DNA of 64,000 nucleotides from NCBI RefSeq assembly GCF_001435445.1, contig NZ_AZDH01000027.1, positions 186,001 through 250,000 on the forward strand. The letters run 5' to 3'. The notes beneath the pieces are model-generated. The model was given only the letters and a program-made list of their open reading frames with translations, ran no database searches and was not told where the DNA came from. Of the stretch, positions 8,757 through 17,300 are shown in pieces. Position 1 is the first letter of the stretch, and each line of letters opens with the position of its first letter. This stretch comes from Companilactobacillus kimchii DSM 13961 = JCM 10707. Lineage in GTDB: Bacteria; Bacillota; Bacilli; Lactobacillales; Lactobacillaceae. A program made the translations under genes and the position numbers.

Positions 8757-9300
8757 TTGTGTCATCGTTAAATAAATTCTTTAATTTAGCAAATTCAGGA
8801 TTAACGTGTTCTTCTTCATGTTGTTTCTTATATTCTTCTTCAGAAATAACACTCCAATTTTTACCTGATGGCATAACATCATTTTCTTCTTCCTTCTTAG
8901 TTAAAATCTTTGAAGGAATACTCAATAAGATATTATCCACGATTGACTCATAAACGTTAATGGTAGGATTATCGTCATCAATTGGAATAACGACATTGTA
9001 ATCCTCCAATTCCTCTTCGTCTACATCATCAATATTGTAAGCCTCGTTGATTCGAATATTTACTGGCAAATCTACTGGTAATAGACTTCTAGTTGAAGGG
9101 ACTTTTAACGTTGTCTCCACTTTAATATCCGAAATAACTAGACCGTGATCATTAAATAATTGACCCTCAACCTCTACAGGAGAAATTTCTAGCACATCTT
9201 CTGAACGTGTTTGCATCTCCTTAGTTAAATCAAGTGTTTCTTTAAATGTAAAAGGTTTGTCTTTATAGCGACGAACTTCTTGCACATCCCAATTTAGCAT
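8749..9300 (-). CDS. YceD/DUF177 family protein (23S rRNA accumulation)
   Basis: A 183-residue acidic DUF177 protein; the Escherichia coli relative YceD is needed for normal 23S rRNA accumulation. Visible family features are LNWDVQEVRRYKDKPFTFKE at the start, a beta-rich middle (VEVEGQLFNDHGLVISDIKV) and a C-terminal segment (NPEFAKLKNLFND). In most bacteria rpmF (L32) follows. Here a terminator overlaps the stop codon and no L32 gene is present, so L32 must be encoded elsewhere. The start overlaps the tmcAL stop codon, so it is the last gene of the yqe operon. Confidence 0.88.
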   Translation of the reverse strand: MLNWDVQEVRRYKDKPFTFKETLDLTKEMQTRSEDVLEISPVEVEGQLFNDHGLVISDIKVETTLKVPSTRSLLPVDLPVNIRINEAYNIDDVDEEELEDYNVVIPIDDDNPTINVYESIVDNILLSIPSKILTKKEEENDVMPSGKNWSVISEEEYKKQHEEEHVNPEFAKLKNLFNDDTKE

Positions 9301-10400
9301 TAATTTACCCCTTTCATATAAGGTATTTTTCCAAAATTTTGTTCTTCCTCGGTTATGAGCTGACGAATTTCATCTGCTCGTACTTCTAAGTTTAATTGCT
9401 TTTGTTCCTTTTTACCAACCCGTGTGATCAGATCAACATCACTTTTTTTCAATCGATTTAAATATTTTTTACCACGGTCACTAAACCCTAATATTCTCAA
9501 ATAAGGATTATTATAAACGCCATTAATCTCCGACTCTTTTACATTCAATAATGTATACACCATTAGTCGTCTGATTCGAGCCATAGTATACCGTTTTGAT
9601 TTCACACGTTCAACTAGTTCCATAAAATTGTGACTCTGTTTAACTTCTTTTTTTAATTTATATTCTAATCCTTCAACCATTTGATAATTGGAGTGTAACT
9701 CCGCTTCTGAATGACTAAGAATTTGAAATTTTAAATATGGAAAGTAATCATCCCAAGTCACAATTTTTTGTTCATCAAAGGCTTTTTCAGTCGCCGACGG
9801 AACTAACTCTGTGAATGAAGATTTTTGAGCTCTTCGCTGTCTAATTTCAGTTGCACTAAATTGACTTGAATCGCGCTGAATCGTATTGACATGTATTGGA
9901 TAGCCTTGCTCTATCAATTGGATTACATAATTTATACCCAAAAGTTGATTGGGCAATTTAGCAATATCAATTCCTAAAGTTTGATAATACTGCGTTAAGT
10001 TTTCAGCTGAACTCAAACGATAATCCTGTTGAAAATCAGTTCGAGAACGAATTATTTTTTGTGCCAAATTATCAAAATCCAATTTTTGTTCAGTACCAAA
10101 AACTAGTTCATTGACTCCCAACAATTGCAGTAATTTCATTGACCCTTGGGCAAAATATTGCGCTGGTTCCACTGCATATGCGAACGGTAGCTCAACAACA
10201 AGATCAACGCCATTATCGATTGCAATCTGTGCTCGTCTCCACTTATCTAAAACAGCAAAATCACCCCGTTGGACGAAATTACCAGACATTACGGCAATTA
10301 AAACATCGGGGTGATATTCTTGTTTAATTTTATCTATAAATAATTTATGACCATTGTGAAACGGATTAAATTCCGCAACGAAACCATAGACTTTTGTCAT
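9300..10400 (-). CDS. tmcAL: tRNA(Met) cytidine acetate ligase TmcAL (YlbM)
   Basis: Acetate-dependent ligase that makes N4-acetylcytidine at the wobble position of elongator tRNA-Met, using ATP and acetate. The nucleotidyltransferase-like N-terminus has GFVAEFNPFHNGHKLF (HxGH-type signature), VMSGNFVQRG and ELPFAYAVEPAQYFA. I place the start at the ATG at 10400, which has AGAGGA upstream and gives MTKVYGFVAEFNPFH. An upstream in-frame start at 10433 would overlap yqeM and add 11 residues not typical of the family. Length is then 366 residues. Confidence 0.94.
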   Translation of the reverse strand: MTKVYGFVAEFNPFHNGHKLFIDKIKQEYHPDVLIAVMSGNFVQRGDFAVLDKWRRAQIAIDNGVDLVVELPFAYAVEPAQYFAQGSMKLLQLLGVNELVFGTEQKLDFDNLAQKIIRSRTDFQQDYRLSSAENLTQYYQTLGIDIAKLPNQLLGINYVIQLIEQGYPIHVNTIQRDSSQFSATEIRQRRAQKSSFTELVPSATEKAFDEQKIVTWDDYFPYLKFQILSHSEAELHSNYQMVEGLEYKLKKEVKQSHNFMELVERVKSKRYTMARIRRLMVYTLLNVKESEINGVYNNPYLRILGFSDRGKKYLNRLKKSDVDLITRVGKKEQKQLNLEVRADEIRQLITEEEQNFGKIPYMKGVN

Positions 10401-10408
10401 AGAATCCT

Positions 10409-11140
10409 CTATTTTTCTGCAGCAAAGAACCAACGAGTTGAATCATCTTTGATTTCTGATTGACCAAATTCTGCCGTAACTTGGACGTTCTTAAAGCCGA
10501 TGTCCTTAAGAATCATCTCAAAAGTCTCAACAGGATATGTTCTTTCCTTATGAAGTTCAGTGTTAACCGAATAGCCTTGAATCTTTTCATTCCAATTAAA
10601 GAACGTCAATTCATGTTCAATACTGTGAGGATATTCTCCTTCATAACTATTCCACATAAAGGCTGAATCTTCAGCTCGATGATTAAACATATAACCTGGA
10701 AAAACCTCATCCATTTGATATAAAGAATGGGCATCAAACAAATACTTACCGCCTTCATTGAGGTGTTCGTAAGCTTGATTAAAAGCTACTGCTAGCTCAT
10801 CTTCATCTTTTAAATAACAAATTGAATCATCAAAACAAGTGATGACATCAAATTTATCAAAATCAAATAAATCCATCATATTGCTTTGAACAAATGGAAT
10901 ATTCTTTTTGGCCTTGGTTGCTTTTTCCGCTGCAATTTTTAACATTTCTTCAGATAAATCGGTTCCTGTAACTTGGAAACGATCAGCTAATTGGATTGTT
11001 AAATCACCTGTACCACAAGCAACATCTAACAAAGATTTAGCTTTATCTGAGACTTGTTGTTCTACATATTGCGCCCACTTAGCATATAGTGAATCATCCA
11101 TCAATTCACTATAGACACGTGCAAATGAGTTATAAATCAT
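10409..11140 (-). CDS. yqeM: Class I SAM-dependent methyltransferase (YqeM-like)
   Basis: 243-residue methyltransferase of the YqeM family, substrate unknown. The SAM-binding motifs are LLDVACGTGDLTIQLA (motif I, about 38-53), GTDLSEEML and VITCFDDSICYL. The C-terminal lid (YSVNTELHKERTYPVETFEM) is typical. The gene lies between rsfS and tmcAL as in Bacillus, which is the main support for the symbol. Its ATG overlaps the rsfS stop codon. Confidence 0.92.
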   Translation of the reverse strand: MIYNSFARVYSELMDDSLYAKWAQYVEQQVSDKAKSLLDVACGTGDLTIQLADRFQVTGTDLSEEMLKIAAEKATKAKKNIPFVQSNMMDLFDFDKFDVITCFDDSICYLKDEDELAVAFNQAYEHLNEGGKYLFDAHSLYQMDEVFPGYMFNHRAEDSAFMWNSYEGEYPHSIEHELTFFNWNEKIQGYSVNTELHKERTYPVETFEMILKDIGFKNVQVTAEFGQSEIKDDSTRWFFAAEK

Positions 11141-11496
11141 TATTCAGTTACCAAATTAGAAATATCTACTTCGGGGGCATCTGACCAAAGCTTTTCCAAA
11201 TTGTAGAATTCACGTTGTTCTGCTGTGAAGACATGAATAATAACATCATGAAGATCAATCAAAACCCATTGAGAGTTACGGTTTCCTTCAACGTGACTTA
11301 TATCGATATCATTTTCCCCAGCTTTATCCAAAACTGATTGAACAATAGCGTCAACTTGTCGTTGAGAACTAGCATCCATAATGACAAAATAATCAGCCAC
11401 AATACTTATACCGCTGATATTCAAAACTTTAATATCATTAGCGTGTTTTTCATCTGCTGCTTTAACAGCAATTTCCATTATATTCTTTGAGTCCAA
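11140..11496 (-). CDS. rsfS: Ribosomal silencing factor RsfS
   Basis: Binds ribosomal protein L14 and blocks subunit joining when nutrients run out (RsfS/Iojap family). The 118 residues match the family length. Characteristic segments are ISIVADYFVIMDASSQRQVD, VEGNRNSQWVLIDLHDVIIH and HVFTAEQREFYNLEKLWSDA. It follows yqeK by one base and precedes yqeM by overlap, a conserved order. Confidence 0.97.
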   Translation of the reverse strand: MDSKNIMEIAVKAADEKHANDIKVLNISGISIVADYFVIMDASSQRQVDAIVQSVLDKAGENDIDISHVEGNRNSQWVLIDLHDVIIHVFTAEQREFYNLEKLWSDAPEVDISNLVTE

Positions 11497-11497
11497 A

Positions 11498-12100
11498 CTA
11501 TAATTCTCCTTTTGCGATCCAGTAGTTATAATTTACAAATGTTTCTGGGTATACCACTCTATTGCGGTCAATCAAGTATGCCAATGAGTGTTTTAATTCA
11601 AAAGTTACTCCAGCATCCAATGATTTTTTAGCATATTGTCTAGCTTCATCGATTCCTGGGAAACTTCTCTTGGGCTCAATGAAATCACCAATGAATACAC
11701 ATTTATCAACTGTAGTCATCGTTGTATGACCAACTGTGTGTCTTCTAATAGCATTCAAGACATCTTCATCATAAATACCCAATTCATCTTTAACAATTTC
11801 AGCACCAACAATTCCGTGCCAAATAGCATTGTTAAATTTTAATAATTCTGGATCCATATTCTTTTCTTTAATAATACTAATAAACTCTTCATCACTGCGC
11901 TCTTTAGCATAGTCGTGTAACAGACCAGCTAAGCCCGCACGTTCAACGTCGCCACCATTTTCAGCAGCTAGTCCGCGACTTACTTTTTCTACTCGTAAAC
12001 AATGGTTATAGCGAAAGTCACTTAATGTATCGCGCATTCGCTCCAGAATCTTGTCTCGATCGATTCCTGGCATAACTTCATCATAATTAAATTCAGTCAT
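11498..12100 (-). CDS. yqeK: YqeK-type HD hydrolase, probable diadenosine tetraphosphatase
   Basis: HD-domain phosphohydrolase; family members cleave Ap4A symmetrically. Metal-binding residues are visible in RYNHCLRVEKVS (first His), GLLHDYAKERSDE (HD pair), IWHGIVGAEIV, and IRRHTVGHTTM. FIEPKRSFPGIDEAR is a family signature. I choose the ATG at 12100, preceded by AGGGGGC, over an in-frame start at 12118; the chosen start overlaps the end of nadD by 8 bp. Length is 200 residues. Confidence 0.94.
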   Translation of the reverse strand: MTEFNYDEVMPGIDRDKILERMRDTLSDFRYNHCLRVEKVSRGLAAENGGDVERAGLAGLLHDYAKERSDEEFISIIKEKNMDPELLKFNNAIWHGIVGAEIVKDELGIYDEDVLNAIRRHTVGHTTMTTVDKCVFIGDFIEPKRSFPGIDEARQYAKKSLDAGVTFELKHSLAYLIDRNRVVYPETFVNYNYWIAKGEL

Positions 12101-12740
12101 TATAAAGCCCCCTGTCATTTATATACCAAGCGACATCATCCGGCACCAAATATTTTATCGTTTGACCTTTTCTGACCCGCTCACGTATCATACTTGAACT
12201 AATTTCTAATTCAGGCGTGTTTACCCAAAGTATAGGGTACTTTGATTTTTTCTCAAAACCTTTGCGACATACTCCTACAAAATGTACCATTTGTCTCAAT
12301 TCTTCAATGTGAGACCACTTAGGCAAATTCTCCACCATATCTCCACCAATAATAAAGTAATACTCGGTATTGGGATTATATTCTTTCAATAACTTAATAG
12401 TTTCGTAAGTATAACTTACACCACCACGATGAATATCAGTCAAATCTAAATCAAAATGCATATTATCTCTAATAGCCAATTTGATCATATTGATACGATC
12501 ATCACTATTGATAGTAGGAATAGTTTTTTGTACACCACGATGAGGTGGAACTTTGTCAGGTAAAAATAACACTTTATCCAAACACAATTGTTCATAAACT
12601 TGTTCAGCAATAACTAAATGTCCCAAATGGATGGGATTAAAAGTTCCACCTAAGATTCCAACATGCTTTTTGGGCAAATTACTATGAAATTCTAATTTTG
12701 CTTTAGTTAATAATTGTTTTTGAGTATCCATTTTCATCAC
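12093..12740 (-). CDS. nadD: Nicotinate-nucleotide adenylyltransferase
   Basis: Adenylates nicotinate mononucleotide in NAD synthesis. The nucleotidyltransferase signature GGTFNPIHLGHLVIAEQ begins near residue 29 and the second motif is ISSSMIRERVRKG near the C-terminus; FIIGGDMVENLPKW is also typical. About 25 extra residues precede the core, which is common in lactobacilli, so the exact start among three closely spaced Met codons (12740, 12737, 12731) is uncertain. It is linked to yhbY upstream and yqeK downstream, matching the conserved cluster. Confidence 0.95.
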   Translation of the reverse strand: MMKMDTQKQLLTKAKLEFHSNLPKKHVGILGGTFNPIHLGHLVIAEQVYEQLCLDKVLFLPDKVPPHRGVQKTIPTINSDDRINMIKLAIRDNMHFDLDLTDIHRGGVSYTYETIKLLKEYNPNTEYYFIIGGDMVENLPKWSHIEELRQMVHFVGVCRKGFEKKSKYPILWVNTPELEISSSMIRERVRKGQTIKYLVPDDVAWYINDRGLYND

Positions 12741-12745
12741 TTAAA

Positions 12746-13060
12746 TTACATATTTTCTAATTCAATAGAATATTTACGGTTTTTAATTTTAGGTGCTTTC
12801 TTATAAAAGACTAATTTAGAACCAATTGTTTGTACGTGAACGATTTGTTCGTCAAATTCATTCAAAGCATCAATCAAATCTTGAGGTTCTACCATTGTAT
12901 TCTGTAGTAATGAAACCTTAATTATTTCATCTTTATTAATCAAAAGTTCTAATTGATTTAAAAGATTCTCACTGATACCATCACGACCAACTTGAATAGC
13001 AGGTTTCATGGTAGCGGCTTGACTTCTTAAATAGCGATTCTTTTTTCCTTTAATTATCAT
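12746..13060 (-). CDS. yhbY: YhbY/YqeI-type CRM-domain RNA-binding protein
   Basis: Small CRM-domain protein that binds pre-50S ribosomal particles. The 104 residues contain GKKNRYLRSQA, AIQVGRDGISENLLNQLE (with the GxxG loop GRDG) and IVHVQTIGSKLVFYK. The start at 13060 has AAGGAG with ideal spacing; an upstream in-frame start at 13108 would run into yqeH and is not conserved. It belongs to the ribosome assembly operon. Confidence 0.95.
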   Translation of the reverse strand: MIIKGKKNRYLRSQAATMKPAIQVGRDGISENLLNQLELLINKDEIIKVSLLQNTMVEPQDLIDALNEFDEQIVHVQTIGSKLVFYKKAPKIKNRKYSIELENM

Positions 13061-13070
13061 ATGTTTCTCC

Positions 13071-14186
13071 TTAAATAATTGCATTCCGAATTGAGACACG
13101 GACACCATCTGGAACGTAGGCTTTAACCTTACTTCCGGCAGGAATTGTAACCCAACCTAAACCATAGATAACAATATCAGATTTCTCATGTGCAGAGAAA
13201 ATTTGTTGCTTCATTTTAGGGAAAGATTCGATTTCTGTAGGTGGAGCTAAAATATCACCTAAATGTTTTTGATAGAACTCATCCGCATTAATTGTCTTTG
13301 TTCTGTGGAGTGGCAACCCTTGATTAACATAGAAAGTAACATTTGTCTTATAATCCAAGAAATCAAATCTAGCTAAGCCGGCCACAAAAATTGTTTGTCC
13401 ATCACGAAGTTGGAAAGTAACTGGACGCAATGGTTTCTTAGGCGTGATGGTCTTTAGATCTTTGGCATTCAAATAATGTGCTAATTGATAATTGTGAATA
13501 ATACCTGGTGTATCAACTAAATTGTGTCCATCATCCAAAGGAATATCAATTCTATCAAGCGTTGTACCTGGAAATCTTGATGTCGTGATCAAATTCTTAA
13601 CGTCTGAGTTGGAACTGATAATGCGGTTAATCAAAGTTGATTTACCAGTATTCGTTGTTCCTACAACATAAACATCTTTGCCATCACGATACTTTTCAAT
13701 CATATCCATCAATTCATCAATGTTAGTTCCCTTAACGGCTGAAACTAATATTTGGTCAGTTGACTTGATTCCATTTTCCTTGCTCTTTTGTTGCAACCAG
13801 TTCAACAAGCGATTCTTATTAACTGATTTTGGTAATAAATCAACCTTATTACCAACGACAATGATCTTTTTATCACCAACAAATCTTTGTAAACCGGGAA
13901 TGACACTACCCTCGTAGTCAAAAACATCAACTACGTTCACTACTAGTGCATCTTTTTCTGAAATAGAATCCAATAGCTTCAAGAAATCATCGTCTGAAAC
14001 ATCAACGTCCATAATTTCGTTATAATTACGTAGTCTGAAACATCTCTTACACAATAATTCTTTAGAGTCATCTTCTATATATTTCTTTAAAGTTGATTCT
14101 TGCACGTAGCCGGGTTTATCTTTATCTTCGGTCTGAAGTCTGGCACCACAACCTATACAATACAACTTATCATCAATTTCTGTCAT
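13071..14186 (-). CDS. yqeH: Ribosome biogenesis GTPase YqeH
   Basis: Circularly permuted GTPase required for 30S assembly. The N-terminal zinc finger shows CIGCGARLQTE and CKRCFRLRNYNE. The permuted G motifs appear in the order NKVDLLPKS (G4), VSAVKGTN (G5), VVGTTNTGKSTLIN (G1), TTSRFPGTTLD (G2) and LVDTPGI (G3), exactly as expected for this family. The C-terminal RNA-binding region ends in VRVSIRNAII. Length is 371 residues. The start overlaps the yqeG stop codon by 14 bp. Confidence 0.97.
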   Translation of the reverse strand: MTEIDDKLYCIGCGARLQTEDKDKPGYVQESTLKKYIEDDSKELLCKRCFRLRNYNEIMDVDVSDDDFLKLLDSISEKDALVVNVVDVFDYEGSVIPGLQRFVGDKKIIVVGNKVDLLPKSVNKNRLLNWLQQKSKENGIKSTDQILVSAVKGTNIDELMDMIEKYRDGKDVYVVGTTNTGKSTLINRIISSNSDVKNLITTSRFPGTTLDRIDIPLDDGHNLVDTPGIIHNYQLAHYLNAKDLKTITPKKPLRPVTFQLRDGQTIFVAGLARFDFLDYKTNVTFYVNQGLPLHRTKTINADEFYQKHLGDILAPPTEIESFPKMKQQIFSAHEKSDIVIYGLGWVTIPAGSKVKAYVPDGVRVSIRNAII

Positions 14187-14700
14187 TTAATGAATCCTTC
14201 CAGTATAAATTCTTATCACGCTTTTGCATAGCTTTTAAAATTGGACGTTCAAAAAATCTATTTACGCGGGTCTTTTTTGCATCAGTTTTTACTAAAGGCT
14301 TTACTAATACTGTTTTCAACCCGGCCATATTTCCTGCCAAAACGTCAGTCATCACTTGATCTCCGACAAATAGAACGCTAGCAGGATTAATTTTTTCACT
14401 TCTAATATGATTAATAATTACGAATGGTAATGGTTTAACTGCACGGGCAACAATGCTTACAGGTAACTCATGAACAGCCTTTTCAACACGTTCATAACTA
14501 TTGTTCGAAACAATCATAACCTCAATATCATTTTTAGACATCTGATTGAGCCATTTTCGTAATGAGAGGTCATATTTATTACTATTCCATGGCAAAAGTG
14601 TATTATCAAGATCTGTCATAATAGTAGTAATTCCTAATTGTTTAAGATCATCAATCTCAATATCAGTAATCTTATCAAGCATAATATATGGTTTAAACAT
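14173..14700 (-). CDS. yqeG: YqeG family HAD-IIIA phosphatase
   Basis: 175-residue HAD superfamily hydrolase; the physiological substrate is unknown. Motif I is IMTDLDNTLLPWN with both aspartates, motif II is IVSNNS, and motif IV is LFVGDQVMTDVLAGNMAG. It starts the yqeG-yqeH-yhbY-nadD-yqeK-rsfS-yqeM-tmcAL-DUF177 series, in which genes overlap or lie within a few bases, implying one transcript. It sits 73 bp after rplT with the rplT terminator between. No obvious separate promoter is visible, so readthrough may contribute. Confidence 0.94.
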   Translation of the reverse strand: MFKPYIMLDKITDIEIDDLKQLGITTIMTDLDNTLLPWNSNKYDLSLRKWLNQMSKNDIEVMIVSNNSYERVEKAVHELPVSIVARAVKPLPFVIINHIRSEKINPASVLFVGDQVMTDVLAGNMAGLKTVLVKPLVKTDAKKTRVNRFFERPILKAMQKRDKNLYWKDSLNDRN

Positions 14701-14730
14701 TTTTAATCCTCATTATCTGCTAATTAGTAA

Positions 14731-14764
14731 AAAAACGTAATTTGGGTTATCCAAATTACGTTTG
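14731..14764 (-). terminator. Terminator of infC-rpmI-rplT
   Basis: Perfect 13-bp stem (AAACGTAATTTGG and its complement) with a 5-nt loop, followed on the minus strand by a run of T residues, just after the rplT stop codon. Confidence 0.9.
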
Positions 14765-14773
14765 TTTTAACAA

Positions 14774-15130
14774 TTAAGCTAAAGCTTTCTTAGCTGTATC
14801 TACTAAACTTGTGAATGCCTTTGGATCTTCAATAGCAACTTGGGCCAACATCTTACGGTTGATGTCGACATTAGCTAACTTCAAACCATGCATTAATTTG
14901 CTGTAGCTGATTTCATTCATTCTTGCAGCAGCATTGATTCTAGCAATCCATAACTTACGGAAATCGCGCTTAACTTGGCGACGATCACGGAATGCATAAC
15001 GGTATGAAACCATGATTTGAGTATGTGCTGCTTTAAAAGTGATATGTTTTGAACCACGATATCCCTTAGCTAATTTTAAAACCTTTTTACGACGTTTGCG
15101 AGTTACTGTTCCACCTTTTACACGTGGCAT
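14774..15130 (-). CDS. rplT: 50S ribosomal protein L20
   Basis: Essential large-subunit protein and, in Firmicutes, the autogenous repressor of its own operon. All 118 residues follow the L20 pattern: [20 protein letters not shown] at the N-terminus and [19 protein letters not shown] near the C-terminus. It is the last gene of infC-rpmI-rplT, with a strong terminator after it. Confidence 0.99.
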   Translation of the reverse strand: MPRVKGGTVTRKRRKKVLKLAKGYRGSKHITFKAAHTQIMVSYRYAFRDRRQVKRDFRKLWIARINAAARMNEISYSKLMHGLKLANVDINRKMLAQVAIEDPKAFTSLVDTAKKALA

Positions 15131-15180
15131 AATGACTCCTCCTTTAATTTACGAAAATAAATATTTAAGTGATTAGCTAA

Positions 15181-15378
15181 TTAATATGTAGCTAACATTT
15201 GTTTGATACGTTTCATATCACTTGAGCTAACCATACCTGGCTTAGCCAATTGACGACGTTGTTTCTTTGTCTTACCGTGGAAACGGTGACTTGTGTAAGC
15301 ATGCATTCTCTTCCAACCACCATTAGCAGTTTTCTTAAATCTCTTTGCTGATGCGCGGTGTGTCTTTTGTTTAGGCAT
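15181..15378 (-). CDS. rpmI: 50S ribosomal protein L35
   Basis: 65-residue L35, starting at the ATG at 15378 ([19 protein letters not shown]), with GGAGGGATTTTC directly upstream. A longer open frame to 15432 exists but overlaps infC and lacks conservation. The basic composition and the [14 protein letters not shown] segment are diagnostic. Confidence 0.98.
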   Translation of the reverse strand: MPKQKTHRASAKRFKKTANGGWKRMHAYTSHRFHGKTKKQRRQLAKPGMVSSSDMKRIKQMLATY

Positions 15379-15391
15379 GAAAATCCCTCCA

Positions 15392-15925
15392 CTATTTCTT
15401 CTTTTTGTTATCTTTTGCGTTAATTGGATCAAGCATTAAAAACATACTACGACCGTCCATCTTAGGTCTAGTTGTTACCGTAGCAACATCCTTAGTCTGT
15501 TCAGCGACACGGTCTAAGACTTCCTTACCTATCTCTTTATGAGTAATTGCTCTACCCTTAAAGCGAAGAGAAACTTTGACCTTATCACCTTTAGCTAAGA
15601 ACTTACGAGCGTTATTAAGTTTTGTATTGAAGTCATTGGCCTCAATAGTTGGACTTAAACGCACTTCTTTAAGACTAACAGTTTTTTGTTTTTTACGTGC
15701 TTCACGATCTTTCTTTTGAAGATCAAACTTATATTTACCATAATCCATAATTCTGGCAACAGGTGGCTTAGCACCTGGTGACATTAGAACTAGGTCCATA
15801 TTAGCTGCTTCAGCTAATCTTCTAGCTTCTGCGGTTGGTTTAACACCAACTTGATCCCCATTTTCAGCGATCAATCTAACTTCTTTCGCACGTATTTGAT
15901 CATTTAATAATAATTCTCTTGCTAT
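15392..15925 (-). CDS. infC: Translation initiation factor IF-3, AUA start
   Basis: IF-3 controls initiation codon choice and keeps subunits apart. The N-domain shows [18 protein letters not shown] and the C-domain [14 protein letters not shown], with [19 protein letters not shown] after it. Reading the frame upstream of the first ATG-type codon gives [18 protein letters not shown], the expected IF-3 N-terminus. Translation therefore starts at ATA (15925-15923), placed 6 bases after a strong GGAGGTGA. Non-AUG initiation is a known trait of infC and allows IF-3 to limit its own synthesis. With this start the protein has 177 residues, the usual length. Confidence 0.95.
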   Translation of the reverse strand: MARELLLNDQIRAKEVRLIAENGDQVGVKPTAEARRLAEAANMDLVLMSPGAKPPVARIMDYGKYKFDLQKKDREARKKQKTVSLKEVRLSPTIEANDFNTKLNNARKFLAKGDKVKVSLRFKGRAITHKEIGKEVLDRVAEQTKDVATVTTRPKMDGRSMFLMLDPINAKDNKKKK

Positions 15926-15956
15926 GAGTAGTCACCTCCGGAGTAATTTGGCCCAC

Positions 15957-16066
15957 AAAAAAAAGCAGGCTGCACAAGCATGCCCACTATATTATCTACG
16001 TAATCGTATTAACCTAGAGGCGAATGCATAGGTGAGAAGCGGGCGCTTCTGCTTAATCTCAACAGT
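15957..16066 (-). promoter_or_regulatory. L20-type leader with attenuator of infC operon
   Basis: The 5' region of infC contains GCGGGCGCTTCTCACC, a segment of the kind found in the Firmicute L20 leader. It is followed by a terminator hairpin (AGTGGGC pairing with GCCTGCT at 15988-15964, G-U pairs included) and eight T residues, ending about 20 bases before the infC ribosome binding site. This fits L20-mediated premature termination. The identification is from motif recall and layout, not from a covariance search. Confidence 0.8.
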
Positions 16067-16071
16067 TATAA

Positions 16072-16100
16072 ACTATAACAATATAAACGCGACATGTCAA
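16072..16100 (-). promoter_or_regulatory. Promoter of infC-rpmI-rplT
   Basis: Minus-strand TTGACA (16100-16095), 17-bp spacer, TATAGT (16077-16072): a near-consensus vegetative promoter at the head of the L20 leader. Confidence 0.88.
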
Positions 16101-16189
16101 TAAACATCGATGAATTTGTTATAGAAAAGCTGAAAAAGTTCAATAGATATAATTTATCACGTTATCTTAGCTAACACAAGTTTTTAAAC

Positions 16190-17209
16190 TTATATTAAAT
16201 CATATTTGACTAAACTATCGACTGCTGACAAAACAGCTTGTTGGTTATCGGAAATTGGTGTCCAACCTAAAATATCTTTAGCTTGTTGATTGCTGACTTT
16301 ACGATTCATATGCATCATCAATTTACCTTCCCTAGCTCTAGAATTAAATACTGCTGCAACATCAATTAGCCAATTGGGTATAGTTTTATCCGTAACCTTA
16401 TCTTTTAAAGATTTACGCTGAGTTTTTATCAGTTCAGCTATCTCCTTCATTGAAATTTGTCCATCTGCACTAGCAATAAATCTTTTGAATTTAGCTTCAG
16501 GTGTTTCCATAGCCCTGACTTCAATATCTACAACATCCCTAACATCCACTACATTCAAAGGTAAATCAGGAATTCTTTTATTTGTATCAGTTAAGAGATT
16601 CTTTAATAAATCAAAACTACCCGATACATGCTGATCTAGCGATGGACCAAAAATGGCAACTGGATTGACCGTTACAAACTCCAAGTTCACTTCTGGTTGA
16701 TTAACATATTTCCAAGCTGTTTGTTCAGCTAATAATTTAGACTTTTCATAAATCGATAATCCCTTTTCTTCAGGGTCAGTCCAATCAGATTCAGTAGTTA
16801 GTCCTTGTTTTTTACTAAACCCGACTGCTCCAAAATTAGATGTCATTACAACTCGCTTCACATTACTAGTATTAGCAGCCTTCAAAATTCTTAAGATACC
16901 ATCCAACGCCGGTTTTATAGCATCTGTCTCGTTTTTGATTTTGCCAAAGAAGACTGGTGAAGCAACACTAAAAACATATTCCCGATCCTGCATGGCCTCT
17001 AACCAATTATTGTCATTGGATAAATCAGCTTCAATAAAAGACAAATTTTGTAAATTTTTTACTCCATAGGATTCTAGAACCTTCATTATGCGGGCTTGAC
17101 CACTTTTCTTTCTAGTAGTTGTTCTAACGTCGTAACCATCATTTAACAGTTGCATAACTAATCTTAAACCTAAAAATCCCGTACCACCTGTAACTAAAAC
17201 TTTTTTCAT
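16190..17209 (-). CDS. NAD(P)-dependent extended SDR, dihydroflavonol-reductase-like
   Basis: 339-residue extended short-chain dehydrogenase/reductase. The N-terminal Rossmann motif is KVLVTGGTGFLGLRLV and RTTTRKK favours NADP. The catalytic Tyr-Lys pair sits in SIYEKSKLLAEQTAW, with the matching serine region VMTSNFGAVGFS. The family (dihydroflavonol-4-reductase/aldehyde reductase type) reduces ketones or aldehydes; the substrate cannot be told. It is transcribed divergently from a MerR regulator, and its promoter has the MerR-type 19-bp spacer, so it is the probable regulatory target and may handle a reactive carbonyl or an inducer-related compound. Confidence 0.9.
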   Translation of the reverse strand: MKKVLVTGGTGFLGLRLVMQLLNDGYDVRTTTRKKSGQARIMKVLESYGVKNLQNLSFIEADLSNDNNWLEAMQDREYVFSVASPVFFGKIKNETDAIKPALDGILRILKAANTSNVKRVVMTSNFGAVGFSKKQGLTTESDWTDPEEKGLSIYEKSKLLAEQTAWKYVNQPEVNLEFVTVNPVAIFGPSLDQHVSGSFDLLKNLLTDTNKRIPDLPLNVVDVRDVVDIEVRAMETPEAKFKRFIASADGQISMKEIAELIKTQRKSLKDKVTDKTIPNWLIDVAAVFNSRAREGKLMMHMNRKVSNQQAKDILGWTPISDNQQAVLSAVDSLVKYDLI

Positions 17210-17251
17210 AAAGGAACTTCCTTGTACTTATTTTATTAATTGATTATCATC

Positions 17252-17282
17252 ACTTTAAACCCTAAACTATGGTTCATAGCAA
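17252..17282 (-). promoter_or_regulatory. MerR-type promoter of the reductase gene
   Basis: Minus-strand TTGCTA (17282-17277) and TAAAGT (17257-17252) are 19 bp apart, the over-long spacer typical of MerR-activated promoters. An imperfect dyad with arms AACC and GGTT (17258-17274) fills the spacer. On the plus strand TTGATT (17240-17245), 17 bp, TAAACT (17263-17268) may drive the regulator and would overlap the same operator. Confidence 0.72.
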
Positions 17283-17300
17283 GCACATAAAGGAGATTTT

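Noticed and set aside
10401-10433. Upstream start for tmcAL
   Set aside because: The extra 11 residues overlap the end of yqeM and are not part of the conserved family N-terminus, whereas the ATG at 10400 has its own ribosome binding site.
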